Program-made: the position numbers and the translations under genes
In this document: positions 11,381 to 23,244 of the stretch, piece by piece
Position numbering within the stretch: position 1 is the stretch's first letter
Layout: each line of letters opens with the position of its first letter
NCBI GenBank assembly: GCA_025449115.1
Contig: JAHLKC010000060.1
Span: 62,001-126,000 of the forward strand
Direction of reading: 5' to 3'
DNA length: 64,000 nt
Source: Chytridium lagenaria
Taxonomy: Eukaryota; Chytridiomycota; Chytridiomycetes; Chytridiales; Chytridiaceae
The notes under the pieces: generated by a model
Database searches by the model: none
Told to the model about the DNA's origin: nothing
What the model saw: the letters and a program-made list of their open reading frames with translations, nothing else

Positions 11381-14197
11381 TCAACCCTCTGTCATCACCT
11401 CCTCCCCCCCCTCAAGCTTCCTCAAAATATCCCCAGTATTGGGCAAAATCGCCGTATGTGAATGAATAATATGATACTTCAACCCATTCAAATTCTTGTA
11501 CCGTTTCCCACACCCCTCCACAACACACGGGAATGGTTTAAAAGCATGCTCCATCTCCCTCTTCTTCCTTCCAAACAAAAACCCAAGCGGCATTCCATCC
11601 CCATTCGGATGAACGTGATTCAAATGATACTTGAGCCCATTCGCATTCTTATACTCCTTGTTACATCCAGGACACACGTACTTCTTGTCACCAGTCTCAG
11701 GATCCGCAACTCTCATCGATCCAAGCCGATACCGCGGTTTGGTGTTATCCGGCTCAACATCATCATCATCAATCATCATCATCGTCGTCGTCATTCCCCC
11801 ACCCCCACCATTCGTCGGAAACGGGCTCGCCATCCCCTGCGCCGCACTCATCGCCAATGCAAAACTCGCAGCATCGGCTTCAGAGAATCCAGGTGGCATC
11901 CCCATCATCGCGGGTGGTTGCAACGTCGGCGGAACCCCGAACCCAGGATTCGGTGATCCCGGGGCGAAAAACACAGGGGTAGCAAATCCTCCAGGCATCT
12001 TTCCATCCCCAACACGCTCCCTCATCATCTTCAACGCCGCTTCCATGGCATCCCCGGCAAACCCTTGTGTCGCAGGAATGACAATAGCATTCGCCATCAT
12101 ATCATTCTTCATATCCTCTGTAACACCACCACCCATGGCCGCCATCTTGTCGGCAGCCTTCTGCGCCTCCTTGGCTTGAATCATCTGTTGATTCTGAAGC
12201 TGCTGCAAGAGTTTCTCCTTGTTAAAGGCGAGTTCTCCCGCAACGGCTCGTGCAACAAGCAACTCAGCTTTGGCGCGTGCGTTAGCTAGTTGAGCGGGCG
12301 TGAGGTGTTGAAGACTATGTGAAGGTTTCGGGACGGGGAGTGGGCGGGAACGGGGTTTCCGGTCTGTGGGCGTTGTGGTTGGTGTGGAAGGCGGGACGGG
12401 GGTAGAGAGGGCGGGTGTTGCTGGGGAAGAAGTGACGGATGAAGGAGGGCAGGCATCTGGAACCCAACGGTTCTTGGAGGAACGGGTTTGGAGGTTTGAG
12501 CGGACGGTGTAGCAGTGATGCGACGAGTTGCTTTGGTGTCTGCGGCTGATGTTGATGGATTGGATGAGACGGCGACAGGTCCTTCAGATGAAGCTCTTGA
12601 CGAAGCAGCCGACGATAAAGCTGACGCCATCGAATCCTCATCCGAGTCCAATGAAAACGGCGGAGACGGCATAGACCCGATCCTAGTATCACTGACAGCT
12701 CCATCATCAGATACCTCACTTGCAATCCGCATGCGTTTCGTTGCTTTCACAAGACGTTCCGCAGCACGCCGGTTTACCCGGTCTTGTGCAGCGGGAGGGA
12801 TCGATGATGCATTGGGATACTTATTGGTGATGGCGCGTGAAAGAAGTGTGTTGGTGCGGTGTCGAGCAAGAGACTTTGTGGCTCCACGGCCAGAAGCTGG
12901 GGAAGGCGATGGTGAAGAGGCAATGTTGTTGGGAAGTCCGCCGTATTGCTTGAGGTAGTTGACGCGTCTAGCAGGGTCAGCGGCCTGCCTACCACGACGT
13001 TGATAATGGCTGCTTTCTTGCTTGTTCTGTACCCGAACATCCTCACGAGTCGGAGACGATACTGAGATGATATCAATCTCCTCGTCGGATTCAGGATCTG
13101 AGTCGTCAGACCATGCAGTAGAGGAATACGGTGAGGACGGGTTGCTGGTGTTGAGCTGAAGAGGTGGAATGTCGGAGGATGTGATGTTGGATGTGGCTTC
13201 GCAGTAAATGTCAGAGAGGGAAATGGTGAGTGGAGGTAATGGCGGCGTAGAGAAGCGTTCGGTGGAACCGATGCGGGGGATAGCGGCAGGACGGGTAATA
13301 TCTTCGGTGGATGCGGTGGATAGAAGAGGGTCCAACGAAGGGTCTAAAGGACCTGGGGATGATCGAAGATGAGGGAACAGAGCAAGCATTGCAGCAGAGC
13401 TAAATGCAGGAAGAGTGTCAGCATGCTACTATAGCACAGGTGATAAACTTAAAGACGGTATCCCAAAACATACCTTGCGTCGTCCATGCAGAAACCTTCC
13501 GCAGCTGAATACTCTCCCTCCTCGGCAGCATCCATCTCAAACGAGAATCCAGATATATCCCCAGAAGCTCTATCCATAGCTCCGCCTCGACCACCGCAGC
13601 AGCAGCAGCAGCGGCTTTAGCGGCCTCAGCCGCCTCCTCCTGCGCCGCAACAGCCTCCAAATCATCCCCCAACCGCATCCTCTGACAGAATCCATTCCAT
13701 TTAAAGTAGCCTCATCCTCGTCCCCCGATTCAATCGCATCCATCATCGACAAAGAGGATGACCGCACCGCAGTGAACCGTCCTGTGGCTGTGGAGAGCGA
13801 CCGCATCAAGACGGAAGCAGCTGGTGGTGAACACCATCTGCATCATGGGTTCTCCAAAGAAGGTAGCATCCACGTGTACCTCCTCGCAATGTCTCATCAA
13901 TTCATGCAGGTCGTTGAGAACGAGCCCACAACAGGTAAAGTCTTTGCAGAAGTCCTCTCGATCTGTTGCTCCCTCGGGCAAGATGTTCCGTGATTGCAGC
14001 AGCGCGACTGGATGATTGGGATGGGATGGATATGCATGGTGAGGTGGAGGATGTGCGAGAATGTGGTAGGGGAAGGCAGACAGGACAGATGGGGTGGTTG
14101 TGGGGGAGGATGCGGATGAAGATGCTGATGGATTGGGGCTTGCGGGGAACCAACTTGAAAAGGCGGAGGAAGGGTTAGGGGAAATAGACATGGGCAT
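11381..14197 (-). CDS. Sfp1-like C2H2 zinc-finger regulator
   Basis: Nuclear transcription factor; yeast Sfp1 drives ribosomal-protein and ribosome-biogenesis genes under TORC1. From the ATG at 14197 the Ser/Pro-rich N-terminus leads to an atypical finger CKDFTCCGLVLNDLHELMRH (about 13950), as in Sfp1. A long Ser/Pro/Ala region follows, with an Ala run (about 13600), an acidic segment and one intron (about 13490-13400). The C-terminus (11381-11700) has two fingers: CPGCNKEYKNANGLKYHLNHVH and CVVEGCGKRYKNLNGLKYHIIHSH. This spacing is the Sfp1 tail. At least four frame changes occur (near 13780, 13680, 13575 and 12470). An alternative upstream ATG near 14300 opens a His-rich stretch in a third frame. 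Confidence 0.8.
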
Positions 14198-15298
14198 GGT
14201 TGACGGCGATAGTGGGATAGCCCATCGTTGAGCAGGTGAGGAGGTGGTGGTGATGGTGTGGGGTGGGAGGATGCCTTGAAGAACGCGTGTGGAGATCGAG
14301 GCTCATCCTGTTAACATTCCAAGGTTAGGTGCGGGGTTGAAGGCGAGAGACAAGTATTTAATTTTTTTGTGAGCGAATTGGCGCATTGCAACAAACAGTA
14401 GGAATTCAAGTCCTTGTTGTTTTGTGATGCAAATCCCATTCGCGATCAACCCAATGCCCATGGGCGATTTTAGGCTAAAAACTGCTTTTTGAGAGGGGCA
14501 GAGCTTTTCTTTTAAAAAAAAGCATAGGTGATGATGGCGGAGAACACAGAGCAAAAGATGGAGGGCAACAGAAAAGAGACATCGTGATTAAAGGCCAAAA
14601 CAACCAACCCACTTTCTACCCCACAACACAGCGTCACTCCATCATTACCCAATCATCAACTCTGTCGTCACAAGTAATGGTATCGATCCCGCGGATGCAA
14701 ACTAAAAAGGTGGACCTCATAAGCCAAGCTCAAAACCTCGTGCCGTCACAGGCCAAGCAGAAATAAGAAAACTAAAAACACCCGGCGTACTAGGTATCCT
14801 TGTCTCCTGTCCTTTCAAACTCCGCATTTCAAACTTTCAGGAATAAAGAAAAAAAAAAAACTAAACAAAAGACGCCCGTCAACCTCAAATACCCATCGAA
14901 TAAAAAGCCCAGCACGCTCTCCCTCTCAGAGAGTCGCTAGACAAAATAGACAGAGACCAGGGTAGTGAAATGGCAAGGGTTGATTGGGATGGATGCGCAG
15001 CAAGCTAAAGCACAAGCGTGAAGTCGCTGTACAAAACAACAAGCCCAGTACCAAAGCAATGCTGCTGTATAAAAATCCCAGTCGGTATATCCATTCCATC
15101 GTATAGAAGAATTGTCAATTCTTTTGAAAAGAACCGATCTGGCGGTCAAAAAAAACTCTTCGAGTTGCCCCATTTAAGATCTGATCTCATATTCCAAGAC
15201 GGAGTAATAAAAGAAATAATGAAAAATGGGAGACACTGTATCGTGGGAATAAACTAGAGTAGCTACTGTCGACTAATGCTGCTATCAAAATATAATGA
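14198..15298. other. Non-coding spacer
   Basis: About 1.1 kb upstream of the Sfp1-like gene. It is the likely promoter and 5' leader, with pyrimidine-rich and A-rich tracts near 14500 and 14840. The short open frames here show no codon bias or family resemblance. Confidence 0.5.
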
Positions 15299-15600
15299 CT
15301 CACCCTTTGCTAAAGGATGATGACCGTGATGCTCTTGATGCCATCGATGATAGGGGTCCAGGTCCACTTGGTGCTCCTCCAAGGGGTATGGGGATGGGTT
15401 GGGCGCAAGCACCGGAAGAAGATGAAGAAGAGGTGGAGACAGAGGAGGTAGAGGTAGAAATCGGAGTGGAGGAGGTGGCGGACGTAGCAGAGAGAACCCG
15501 CAGTGCTAGTGCTAAGGCGGCGATGCGGTGATGGTGCAGCCAGTGCAGCGGCTCCTGCTGTTATTGTATTAACAGCAGATGTTGGGATGCGAAGCATGGC
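15299..15600 (-). CDS. Possible small Ser/Thr-rich secreted protein
   Basis: Minus-strand frame beginning MLRIPTSAVN near 15597, then switching once near 15530 to a frame with a hydrophobic stretch (IAALALALRVL), a long Ser/Thr run, and a tail SSMASRASRSSSFSKG that stops at 15299-15301. The composition suits a secreted or wall-attached peptide. A further leader-like hydrophobic segment (KAFLIAILTLSTSLFY) lies upstream near 15960, in another frame. The opposite strand is open but encodes an acidic Glu/Val stretch, the expected mirror of Ser/Thr codons. Unrecognised; weak. Confidence 0.25.
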
Positions 15601-17250
15601 GGTTGACTAATGCTTTGGGTGGCTGTCCCGCGATGCCACAAGGTCGTTGAATGAATGTTGAGGTTTAAGTCCGTAACAAGTGTATCCTTGAACGCGTGAG
15701 CTGTTTACAACGTCGTCCAATGCCTCTAGAAGCGATTAGATTCGACGAGGATGTATGAAGTAGTATCCGATGTGTGTTGCGATGGCTCAGTGCTCCTCAA
15801 ATACACTGATTATCTGTGTGATGTCAAAGCGGTATATCCCGATTGCTTGGTATGTCCACCAGAGTGGATAAGCGGATGATGGATGGATGGTAGGCTGTCG
15901 ATGGTATGAGAGTGCTGATGTGGATGGTATGTAGAAGAGAGAAGTAGAGAGTGTGAGAATGGCAATAAGGAATGCCTTCAAACAGTGAATGATGGTGGTT
16001 CCTGATGACAGAAGGAATGAATGAAGCCTTTGTCTCGAACGATTACAACTAAAAACCAAAAATAAAATAAAAAAATAAATTTAATTAATTAATGAGGTGG
16101 TTAAACGGCGTCAACTCCTCCTCAAAAAAAAAAAGGTTTTATTGGCCTTTGTACTAGTTTCCAACGAAACTCTGAGGTAGAAACTAGTCAAAGCGTAAAC
16201 TTTAATAGAGGTGTGACGTTGTGAAGAGCACATGCTCCATCTTTTACTGGTTTGTATATTTCTACTCACTATCTACCAGCATGTTTCTACTTTATAGTCT
16301 AGAATTTTGTGTAACATTCCCATCCATTTGGAACAAAAGAAAGTCGGCATTTTTGTCATTGGCTGGTCAGATGTTAGCCGGAAACACCCGGCTCTTATTT
16401 ACTATTGGAACACGTCATCTTATAAACCTTGCAAGTTCAGCGAGCAATGGCTTCACCCTCCAAACCTTCATCAGAAAAAAAAATAACCCATCTCTCCCTA
16501 ACAGGCCTTATCGTCCTTGATCTCTTTTCCGTTATCGTTTGCTTTTGCACAATGATATTATGATGCCCTCGTCAACGGACTTTTTCTTTTCAGCGTCCTT
16601 TACTATCAAACTTTTAATAAATAATTGTTTTTTAATTATACATATGTACCATGAAAGAGTGCAGATCAGGAAATATAAGGGAAACAAGGTTAAGACTTAA
16701 GAGAGAAATATGAATTCTTTCCGCGATCTTTGTCTTGCCTCCGGAAAGGTGTTTGAGACACCACCCACCCACTTCGGCCTTACTTTATTTCGTTGGGCTC
16801 AACCCCCCCTCCTATTATCGGCCTCAATTCCTCCTTTATTTTTCAAATTTGAAAAACAACACAACAAACAACAAGTAGAATAAATAATAAATACATGTGG
16901 TATATACTCCTCAAGACTTTTCCGATCAAAAATGTAACAGTTGTACTACATTGGTGATTCTTCAGGCATGTTGATGATGACGTAAGGACAAGTTCCCGCG
17001 TGGAGCATCACTTAATTATCCATATATGGGAAGAGGCAGGTAAATGAAGGCGCCTTCAAAAAACAATTAGAGTAAAAATAAGTTCAAGCATTTTGATTGT
17101 TTGTATGTACGTGATTAATTTCAAAGAATAAAACCATAGCAAAAAAGTATAAAAGTGGTAAAGTGAAGAGATTACATCGGAAAAAATAATAGTGCACGTT
17201 CCTTGAAATATAAAAAAGGTAATATGTAAGCAAAAAGGAATTACATGTTT
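15601..17250. other. Intergenic; one tiny membrane ORF
   Basis: Mostly AT-rich spacer. A 38-codon frame at 16447-16563 (plus) reads MASPSKPSSEKKITH then a single hydrophobic helix with LIVLDLFSVIVCFC. It could be a micro-protein or the first exon of something lost; nothing downstream continues it. A Tn run and a TTTAATTAATTAAT motif occur near 16080. No RNA gene was recognised. Confidence 0.3.
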
Positions 17251-18205
17251 TCACCAGTCCCGTCTTCCCCGCTGCGAAAACCTCTTCTGCTCCGCCACAT
17301 TCTCCCAAGACGCCGCCGCCCTCATCGCCGCTGCCATATCCAACCTCACCTTCAGCTTTCTCATCGACGTCATCCCATCCTGCAACGTAATACCCGCCCT
17401 CCCATTCATTTTTCTCACCTCCCCTTCTCTCTCCTTCTCCTCCCTCTTCAAAACCCACAACCTCACAACCCGATCCACCACAACAACCTCCCACAACAAC
17501 GACACCGCTGCATTGCATACAGCCAACACCAACACGCCTACACGGAAGACACGTGGAACGCCCTTACGAATGTTGATAAGGAGCGCGAATTGGGTGAACC
17601 CGAGCTCGTCGTCGGAGAGGAGGAGCATGCCAGCGAGACAGATGAGACAGACGAGGAGGTAGGTGATGAAGGAAAGGTTCGTCCATGCTGGGCGACGGTG
17701 TGGTGATGAGAGACAAAATACGAGAGCGAGGATGGCGAATTGGAAATGCGTTAATAACCATATTGCCGTGTTCTCATGCGTTGTCACAAGATTCGATCCT
17801 GTCACGTCAGTGGTCGGGTCAATGCTATGAATTTGAATAATGTTAGATAACACTCAAAGCAAGAAAAACCTTAAGAACCTACAAATAGCACGGATACGTT
17901 TCATTATACGGCGCAGACGCATTCTTTGGCAACCATGTCGTCTCATCCACCCCCATTTTCGCCTTCCAAATCGCACAATACCACGGTTGATCATAAAGCG
18001 ACGCGACATTTGCCGCGAAAAACCCTATGCAAATGAAGACGTGTCCGAATATACTCGCCAAGACGATCGGTGAAAAAAGGTTATCTGTGGGCCTCGATGC
18101 ACCGAGCTTGGGGGAACTTGAGGACCGGAGCATTAGAATCGCGAGAACGAGTACAATGGCCATGTCGTCAAAGAGAAACTGGTTGTTGGAGAGACCGGAA
18201 CTCAT
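17251..18205 (-). pseudogene. P5B-type ATPase, C-terminal membrane part only
   Basis: P5B ATPases (ATP13A2/Ypk9) are about 1,200-residue polyamine transporters of endolysosomal or vacuolar membranes. Two exons (18205-17883 and 17824-17251, a 58-nt intron) join cleanly to 298 aa. They carry the last membrane helices with family wording: NNQFLFDDMAIVLVLAILM, SPIVLASIFGHVFICIGFF, DQPWYC, ENTAIWLLTHFQFAILAL, and a basic tail. The phosphorylation site DKTGT, nucleotide-binding domain and N-terminal helices are absent from the whole window. Upstream, the same strand is occupied by a CEP290-like gene whose 3' end overlaps this frame. So this is a 5'-truncated copy, either a relic or a tail moved by rearrangement. 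Confidence 0.75.
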
Positions 18206-20293
18206 TTGATTTAGGGTGGCGGGATTCTAGAGCTACAATCTGGTCTTGGAGACGGTTCACCTCTTTTTCTTTTGCTTGGAGGATTTTTTCAAGTTCTTCA
18301 ACAATTGGGCCAAGATTGCTACGACTATATTAACTAGGCTCATTATTGCCATACTTACCTTTGCTCCATAGGTATGACCTTGACGTCTCTCGGTTTTTTG
18401 AAGATTTGCGACGTTTTTATCGTTCATCTCATTAATTAATTCTGTCAACTCCTCTTTTCCTGCTTTCTCGGCCTATAAAGCTTGAGCATGATGGAAAAAA
18501 TGATGAGCTTACGTACGTTTGAGAATGAGTCTCCCTTCTTATCGACTTTATCAATCTCTGTACTTATCCGCAAGCTCCTCTTTCTTTCTCAACTGCTTTT
18601 GCAGAGACATGATAACCTCCTGTGCGCGATGCATGGCTTCAGCTTCCCTGTCACTATACAGATTCCGAGTGCGTACATCTGAAAAATGATCAGAGGTTTC
18701 AAAAGCTGTAACTCACCAATCTTCTTTTCGATATCAACTTCGCGGAGGTCTCTTGTCGCAACAGTTTGCCTTAATTCGTTAATATGTGAATCCTTTGCAA
18801 CAGTTCTTCGTATCGCGTCTTCGAGCTTTTTTGAAAGAGTGGAGACCTCTGCTTCAAGGTGTGCGATCTTCATTTCTTGTGCGGAAGCAACTTGGCTTTT
18901 CTCCGACAGAAGACGCAGAGAAGATTCCAGTTGCTTGCTTAACGGCATAGACCTATCCAACACAATAGCTTAATTTACCTAGAACCGCGTTAATGGCGGG
19001 CAATCCAATAATCTCACTTCAGCAGTCGCCGAACTCCTCAACACAACCTCTCGCTCATCCTCTAAAGTCCCAAGCTTCCTCTCAAGATCCTCTTGCCGTT
19101 TATCCCACTCCAGTTCGCGTCTATCAGATTTGATTTGGATCTTTACAATATCCTCTTCCATTGCTGATATCCGACCAAGATAATCGTCGATGGTGTTCTG
19201 CGCCGCCGCGTCCCGCTTTTCATCAAATCGAGTTCCCGTGTGAGCTTAAGGTTATTAAGCTGTGCGTCCGCCATTTTGCTTTGCCAGGCGACGATTTTTT
19301 GCGAAGCTTTTGATTCGTTTTTTAAAAACGCTGACGAGTTCGTCTTGAGAGTCGAGCTTGAAGTCGGCTTCAGCGAGTTTGCCTTCACAACATTGATAAA
19401 TGTGTTTAAATTTAAATATTTACCTTGAAAGTTCTTGCTTTTCTTCTTCCAAAACAGCAAGAGACTTCTCCAGGCTAGATCTTCGTGCATCAATGCTCCG
19501 TAACAAGTCACAAGTACGCTGCCCTTGTCAGAATATTTTTAATATCATAGCTTACCTCATGCTTGTCCAACGTTACTTGCCCATACACTCTACTTCGCAA
19601 ATCTACCACCACCGTCTTTTGTAACGCATTAATATGCTTCCGACTCTCCTTCCTAAGCTCAAAGATAACATTCTCCTTCTCCTCTATCGCTCTTTCAGCA
19701 TTCAAAAGTGCTGTCTCCAGCCTCAAACACTTTGATCCCCCCACTTCAAGCTTCCTCAATGCCGTCGCCTCGCTAACTTACAAAGCGAGTATATGGTGAT
19801 GAAGTTTTCCGATGAGAAGTTTATCGTCGCCTTCAACTTGAAGTTCTTCAACAGCGGCGCGGAGGATTTGTTTCTCCTTTTGGTCCATTTTATGCAGATT
19901 TAAAAGCTCGGAGGCTTGATTTCCCGCAATTTCTGCCAGGTCTTTGTCTATAAGAAGTTAGAGAATAGTATCAAAGTGGGTAAAAATACATTGGTTTATA
20001 TCTTCTCGAAGCTTAAGATTATCCTCCTCCAACCCTTCTATTTTCCTTTCATAATCCTCCTTTTGCTTTCGCGTCGCCCCGCCTTCCCATTATTTCGTAA
20101 ATCAACGTTGAGTTCTCGTAATTTGATGGTCTCTTCTGAAGCTTCGCGATAAAGTTGTTCGGCTTCCCTCAGCCTCGCTTTCAGCTGACCTTCGGATTCC
20201 TCAAATGTCTTCTATTTATTGTCCGCAAGCTCTGGGCGTCTGTGTAAGACTTCTTGCGAGGATTCGAGACGAGCAAGTTTATGGAGTGCATCT
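18168..20293 (-). pseudogene. CEP290-like coiled-coil protein, internal fragment
   Basis: CEP290 is a roughly 2,500-residue coiled-coil protein of the ciliary transition zone. This stretch is almost entirely heptad-like Glu/Lys/Leu sequence on the minus strand, with several introns. It contains a strongly CEP290-like segment near 19750-19850 (DDKLLIGKLHHHILAL then VSEATALRKLE), followed by LRSRVYGQVTLDKHE. Later blocks resemble the next CEP290 coils (LNNLKLTRELDLMKSG, WDKRQEDLERKLGTLEDE). The 3' end reads GPIVEELEKILQAKEKEV and stops at 18168. About half or less of the expected length is present. No N-terminal part is found above 20293. Several frame changes occur. A ciliary gene implies a flagellated ancestor. 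Confidence 0.6.
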
Positions 20294-20680
20294 TAACGAA
20301 ACTTAACTTAAATATCAAAAATGCAATGAATATAGAATTGTCTGCCATATGCATAAGTACAAAGGTAGAAACATTTGGTGGCTAAAACAGAGCCAGCCCT
20401 AAAGCGACCAGAGCAATTCCATATTGACTCATAACAAATAAAATCTACAAAAGAACTCCTTTTCGCCCCAAAAACAGATGAGGGCAAACATACAAATCCG
20501 AAAACTTGGAAGATACACGCGGAGGTATACATCAGAGAACTGTAAAGTGTCACGTAACTCAAATATGGGTAAACTGGTGGAAGGAGGTGGTGCGAGAAAA
20601 CAAGTGCGGGACCAATAAAAGCATCATACAAAAGGAACCCGACTGGAAGAAAACGGTTGTCGAATGACGTTTTCAAGGTT

Positions 20681-23036
20681 TCAAGTGAATTGGGAGGACA
20701 CACCAATGGGTTCCTTCTCTCTGCCACCCCCAAACAATCCTGACATTCTCTTTGCTGGGCCTACCGGCCCACGATTTCCTGAAGACCTCGGAAGCGATGA
20801 CGATCTTTCCGCGCCGGCACTGGAACCAAATACGCCCGAAAGACGATGCGACGATCGTGATGTCGATGCATCGCTCATTTCGTCATAAGAAGAGTTGGAG
20901 GGACCTTCTTTCGAAAGGAAGAGCGCGGTTCGTTTTGATTTAAACCGAAGACCGAGGAATGAGCCATGTTGAGGTTGTGACGTTGAGGAGGTGGAGGAAG
21001 AGAATGATGACGGGGAGTTTGATTGGTATGAAAGAGTGTGGAGGGCGATGACGACGGACAAGAGCGACGGACATGGGGCGTCCCTTTCCACTGGATTCTT
21101 GCTGGCTTCTAAACAAATGGAGATCACTGCCATCAAAAGATGAACGTCTGCGGTTATTTTGACGACGGTTGATAGTTGGAGGAGAGAGGGTGGTGTAATC
21201 GTTGTGATGTTCAGAGGCGGACGGCGGCGAGATGATCCAAGGTTGTGCAGAGCCGGATAAGGCTCCACTGGATGAATTTCTTTTCATGCTAAAGTTCATG
21301 CTCATCCGTGCGACTTGGCTACCAGAGCCTGTGGGGACATGGATGGATGAGAAGGAGGGGACGGGAGATTGAGACATGGCGACGCTGAAGGAGGAAGGAG
21401 TGGGAGAAGGTGATGGGCTGTAGGAGTTGATGTTGATAGGCGCGGCGCTGGGAACGGGTATGTGAGTGTTTGACGAGGAAGATAGGAGTCGGGTAGGGGT
21501 TAAGACGGGACGCTCCCTTTGTTTGGCCCAAACGGATTCCCAAATTCTTCCATCTTCATCGTCCTCTTCCGAAACATCTTCGTCCTCCCCGTTTCTTCCC
21601 GTGATGGTCATCTCGTTGTCTTCGTCAGCGTCGAAATCGGTTGGGCGAGTCAACGGTGAAGATACCACAACACCTCCGTTCATGGGACGGTCTCCTTCGG
21701 AATTCAACGACAGTAACATCGGATTGCTCGTCTGCTGTAAACGAGGTCCACAAATGCCTGGCGGTGGGTTTCGCCCCGAGAATACGGTCAGCCGAGTGTT
21801 GAGGTCGAAGAGAAGGTGACGGTTGAGTGTGTGCACGCGGTAAGATGTAACTGCCAGGTCCACGGTCAGAAAGGCTTCGAGTCATTTGAGGAGATAAAGA
21901 TGGAGACAGAGGATTCTTTGTCGACCCTGTAACGGAGGCCACGTGGAAGTCTTCGTGAGAGAATTGAGTTCTAGGTGAAGGAGATCGAGATTGATGTTCA
22001 TCGTGCTCGAGAGACATGATAGACATCGGAGGCGAGGACGGGACGACAAGATGCGTGGGCGATACAGACATGGAGCGTAGATCACCTCTGCCAGAAGGAC
22101 CTGGACTCATCGATCGAATTCGAGTTTTAGAAGATACACGACGCATCTCATCTTTTCCTGCACCAGACGCGTTACTCTTCAATGACGATCGATTCGCATG
22201 TCGTGTGGTCAACGGTCCAATAGAGGCAGCACGCATACACTCTTCCAAAGGGGTTGCGTGGGTATTTTCCGGATCCCGATGAGTCCACCAGGTCGGTGGA
22301 GGAATAACCTTCAAGTGCATTCTACCCTCAGATCCGTCGATAACGATTTGTCGTATGGGAGAGCCTGACGAGTCTGCTTTCTGAACGACCTTTAAGTTGA
22401 CGGCTTTACACCAAGGTGCACCTAAAACAACGTCTGCAGGTTCGATAGCATCGGGGACGACGAGCGCGGTTTGGAGAGTGGTCCTCCCTGATACGGAGAC
22501 GTGAAGGTCATGAGCTGTTTTGAAGAGAGTTCCAATTAGCTATCGGTTGAGTATGTTACACGGATGAGGATAAACGGGAAGGTGGTGGAGATTGAGATGA
22601 CGGCGGGGTTAACGAGGCGGTGAAGGAAAATACATGACGGGAGATGCGAGCAGCAGAACGATCAACATACCAATGAGAACCTTCACACGCTGCTTTGCGA
22701 TCGAATGAATGTGCGTGGGAAGGCCCGCTCTCTCCGCAAATGCATAGCTCACACGGCTTCGTGCAAGCCGTCGATCTACCAGTATTTGAACCGGATGGAT
22801 GCCAGCTACGCTTCCTTCAACCAGAAACATGTTGTTGTGGTAGTGGGGGAGGTGATGCCGTTGGATTCGGAGATGAGGGAATCTTTGCTGTCGGAGCGAG
22901 TGCGATGTTTGAGACTTGAAGCAGAGGTGGATGGACGGAGTAGTTTGAGGTTTGGGGATTTCGGAGGTATTGCGGAAGGCATGGTGTAGGGTGATGAGGA
23001 GGGAGATTCTACTGGCATCTCTTTCCTCTCACTCAC
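20681..23036 (-). CDS. Ser-rich protein with retropepsin-like domain
   Basis: The N-terminus (about 23036-22810) is Ser/Pro-rich. A domain of about 130 aa follows: VEGSVAGIHPVQILVDRR, AFAERAGLP, an intron (about 22660-22535), DLHVSVSGRTTLQTALVVPD and ADVVLGAPWCKAV. Strand order and the VLGxPW end match retropepsin-like aspartic proteases. The expected D-[ST]-G is DRR, so activity is doubtful. The remaining roughly 600 aa are Ser/Pro-rich and disordered, with acidic patches (about 21600) and SP/RS sites. Two copies of R-[LM]-S-G-[VL]-F-G stand at the very C-terminus (about 20820 and 20725). At least three frame changes occur. A separate 70-codon frame (about 23241-23040) may be a first exon, ending at a GTGAGT donor. 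Function unknown. Confidence 0.5.
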
Positions 23037-23244
23037 TTTTGATTAGAGTTGGCCGTGAATGGATGATGCGCGATAGCAGTTGTTGCTTCAAAAATCGTTG
23101 AAACGTCTTCACAGGTAATGTGGGATGTTCGCAGCGAAGACCGAGAGAGTGGCTGCAGGCGATGATGATGGTGTCGATAAGTTTATGATAAGGTGGGATG
23201 GTCAATGAAGGCGCCAATGTACAATCGACAGAACCAAGAGACAA

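Noticed and set aside
15295..15531. Plus-strand acidic ORF rich in Glu and Val
   Set aside because: Exact mirror of a Ser/Thr-rich minus-strand frame; no start context or independent codon bias.
17245..17706. Plus-strand ORF of 153 codons
   Set aside because: Antisense to the clean P5B ATPase exon; Arg/His/Pro-rich shadow.
20308..20733. Minus-strand ORF of 141 codons
   Set aside because: Hydrophobic and aromatic mixture without bias, overlapping the end of the Ser-rich gene in another frame; more likely spacer or intron.
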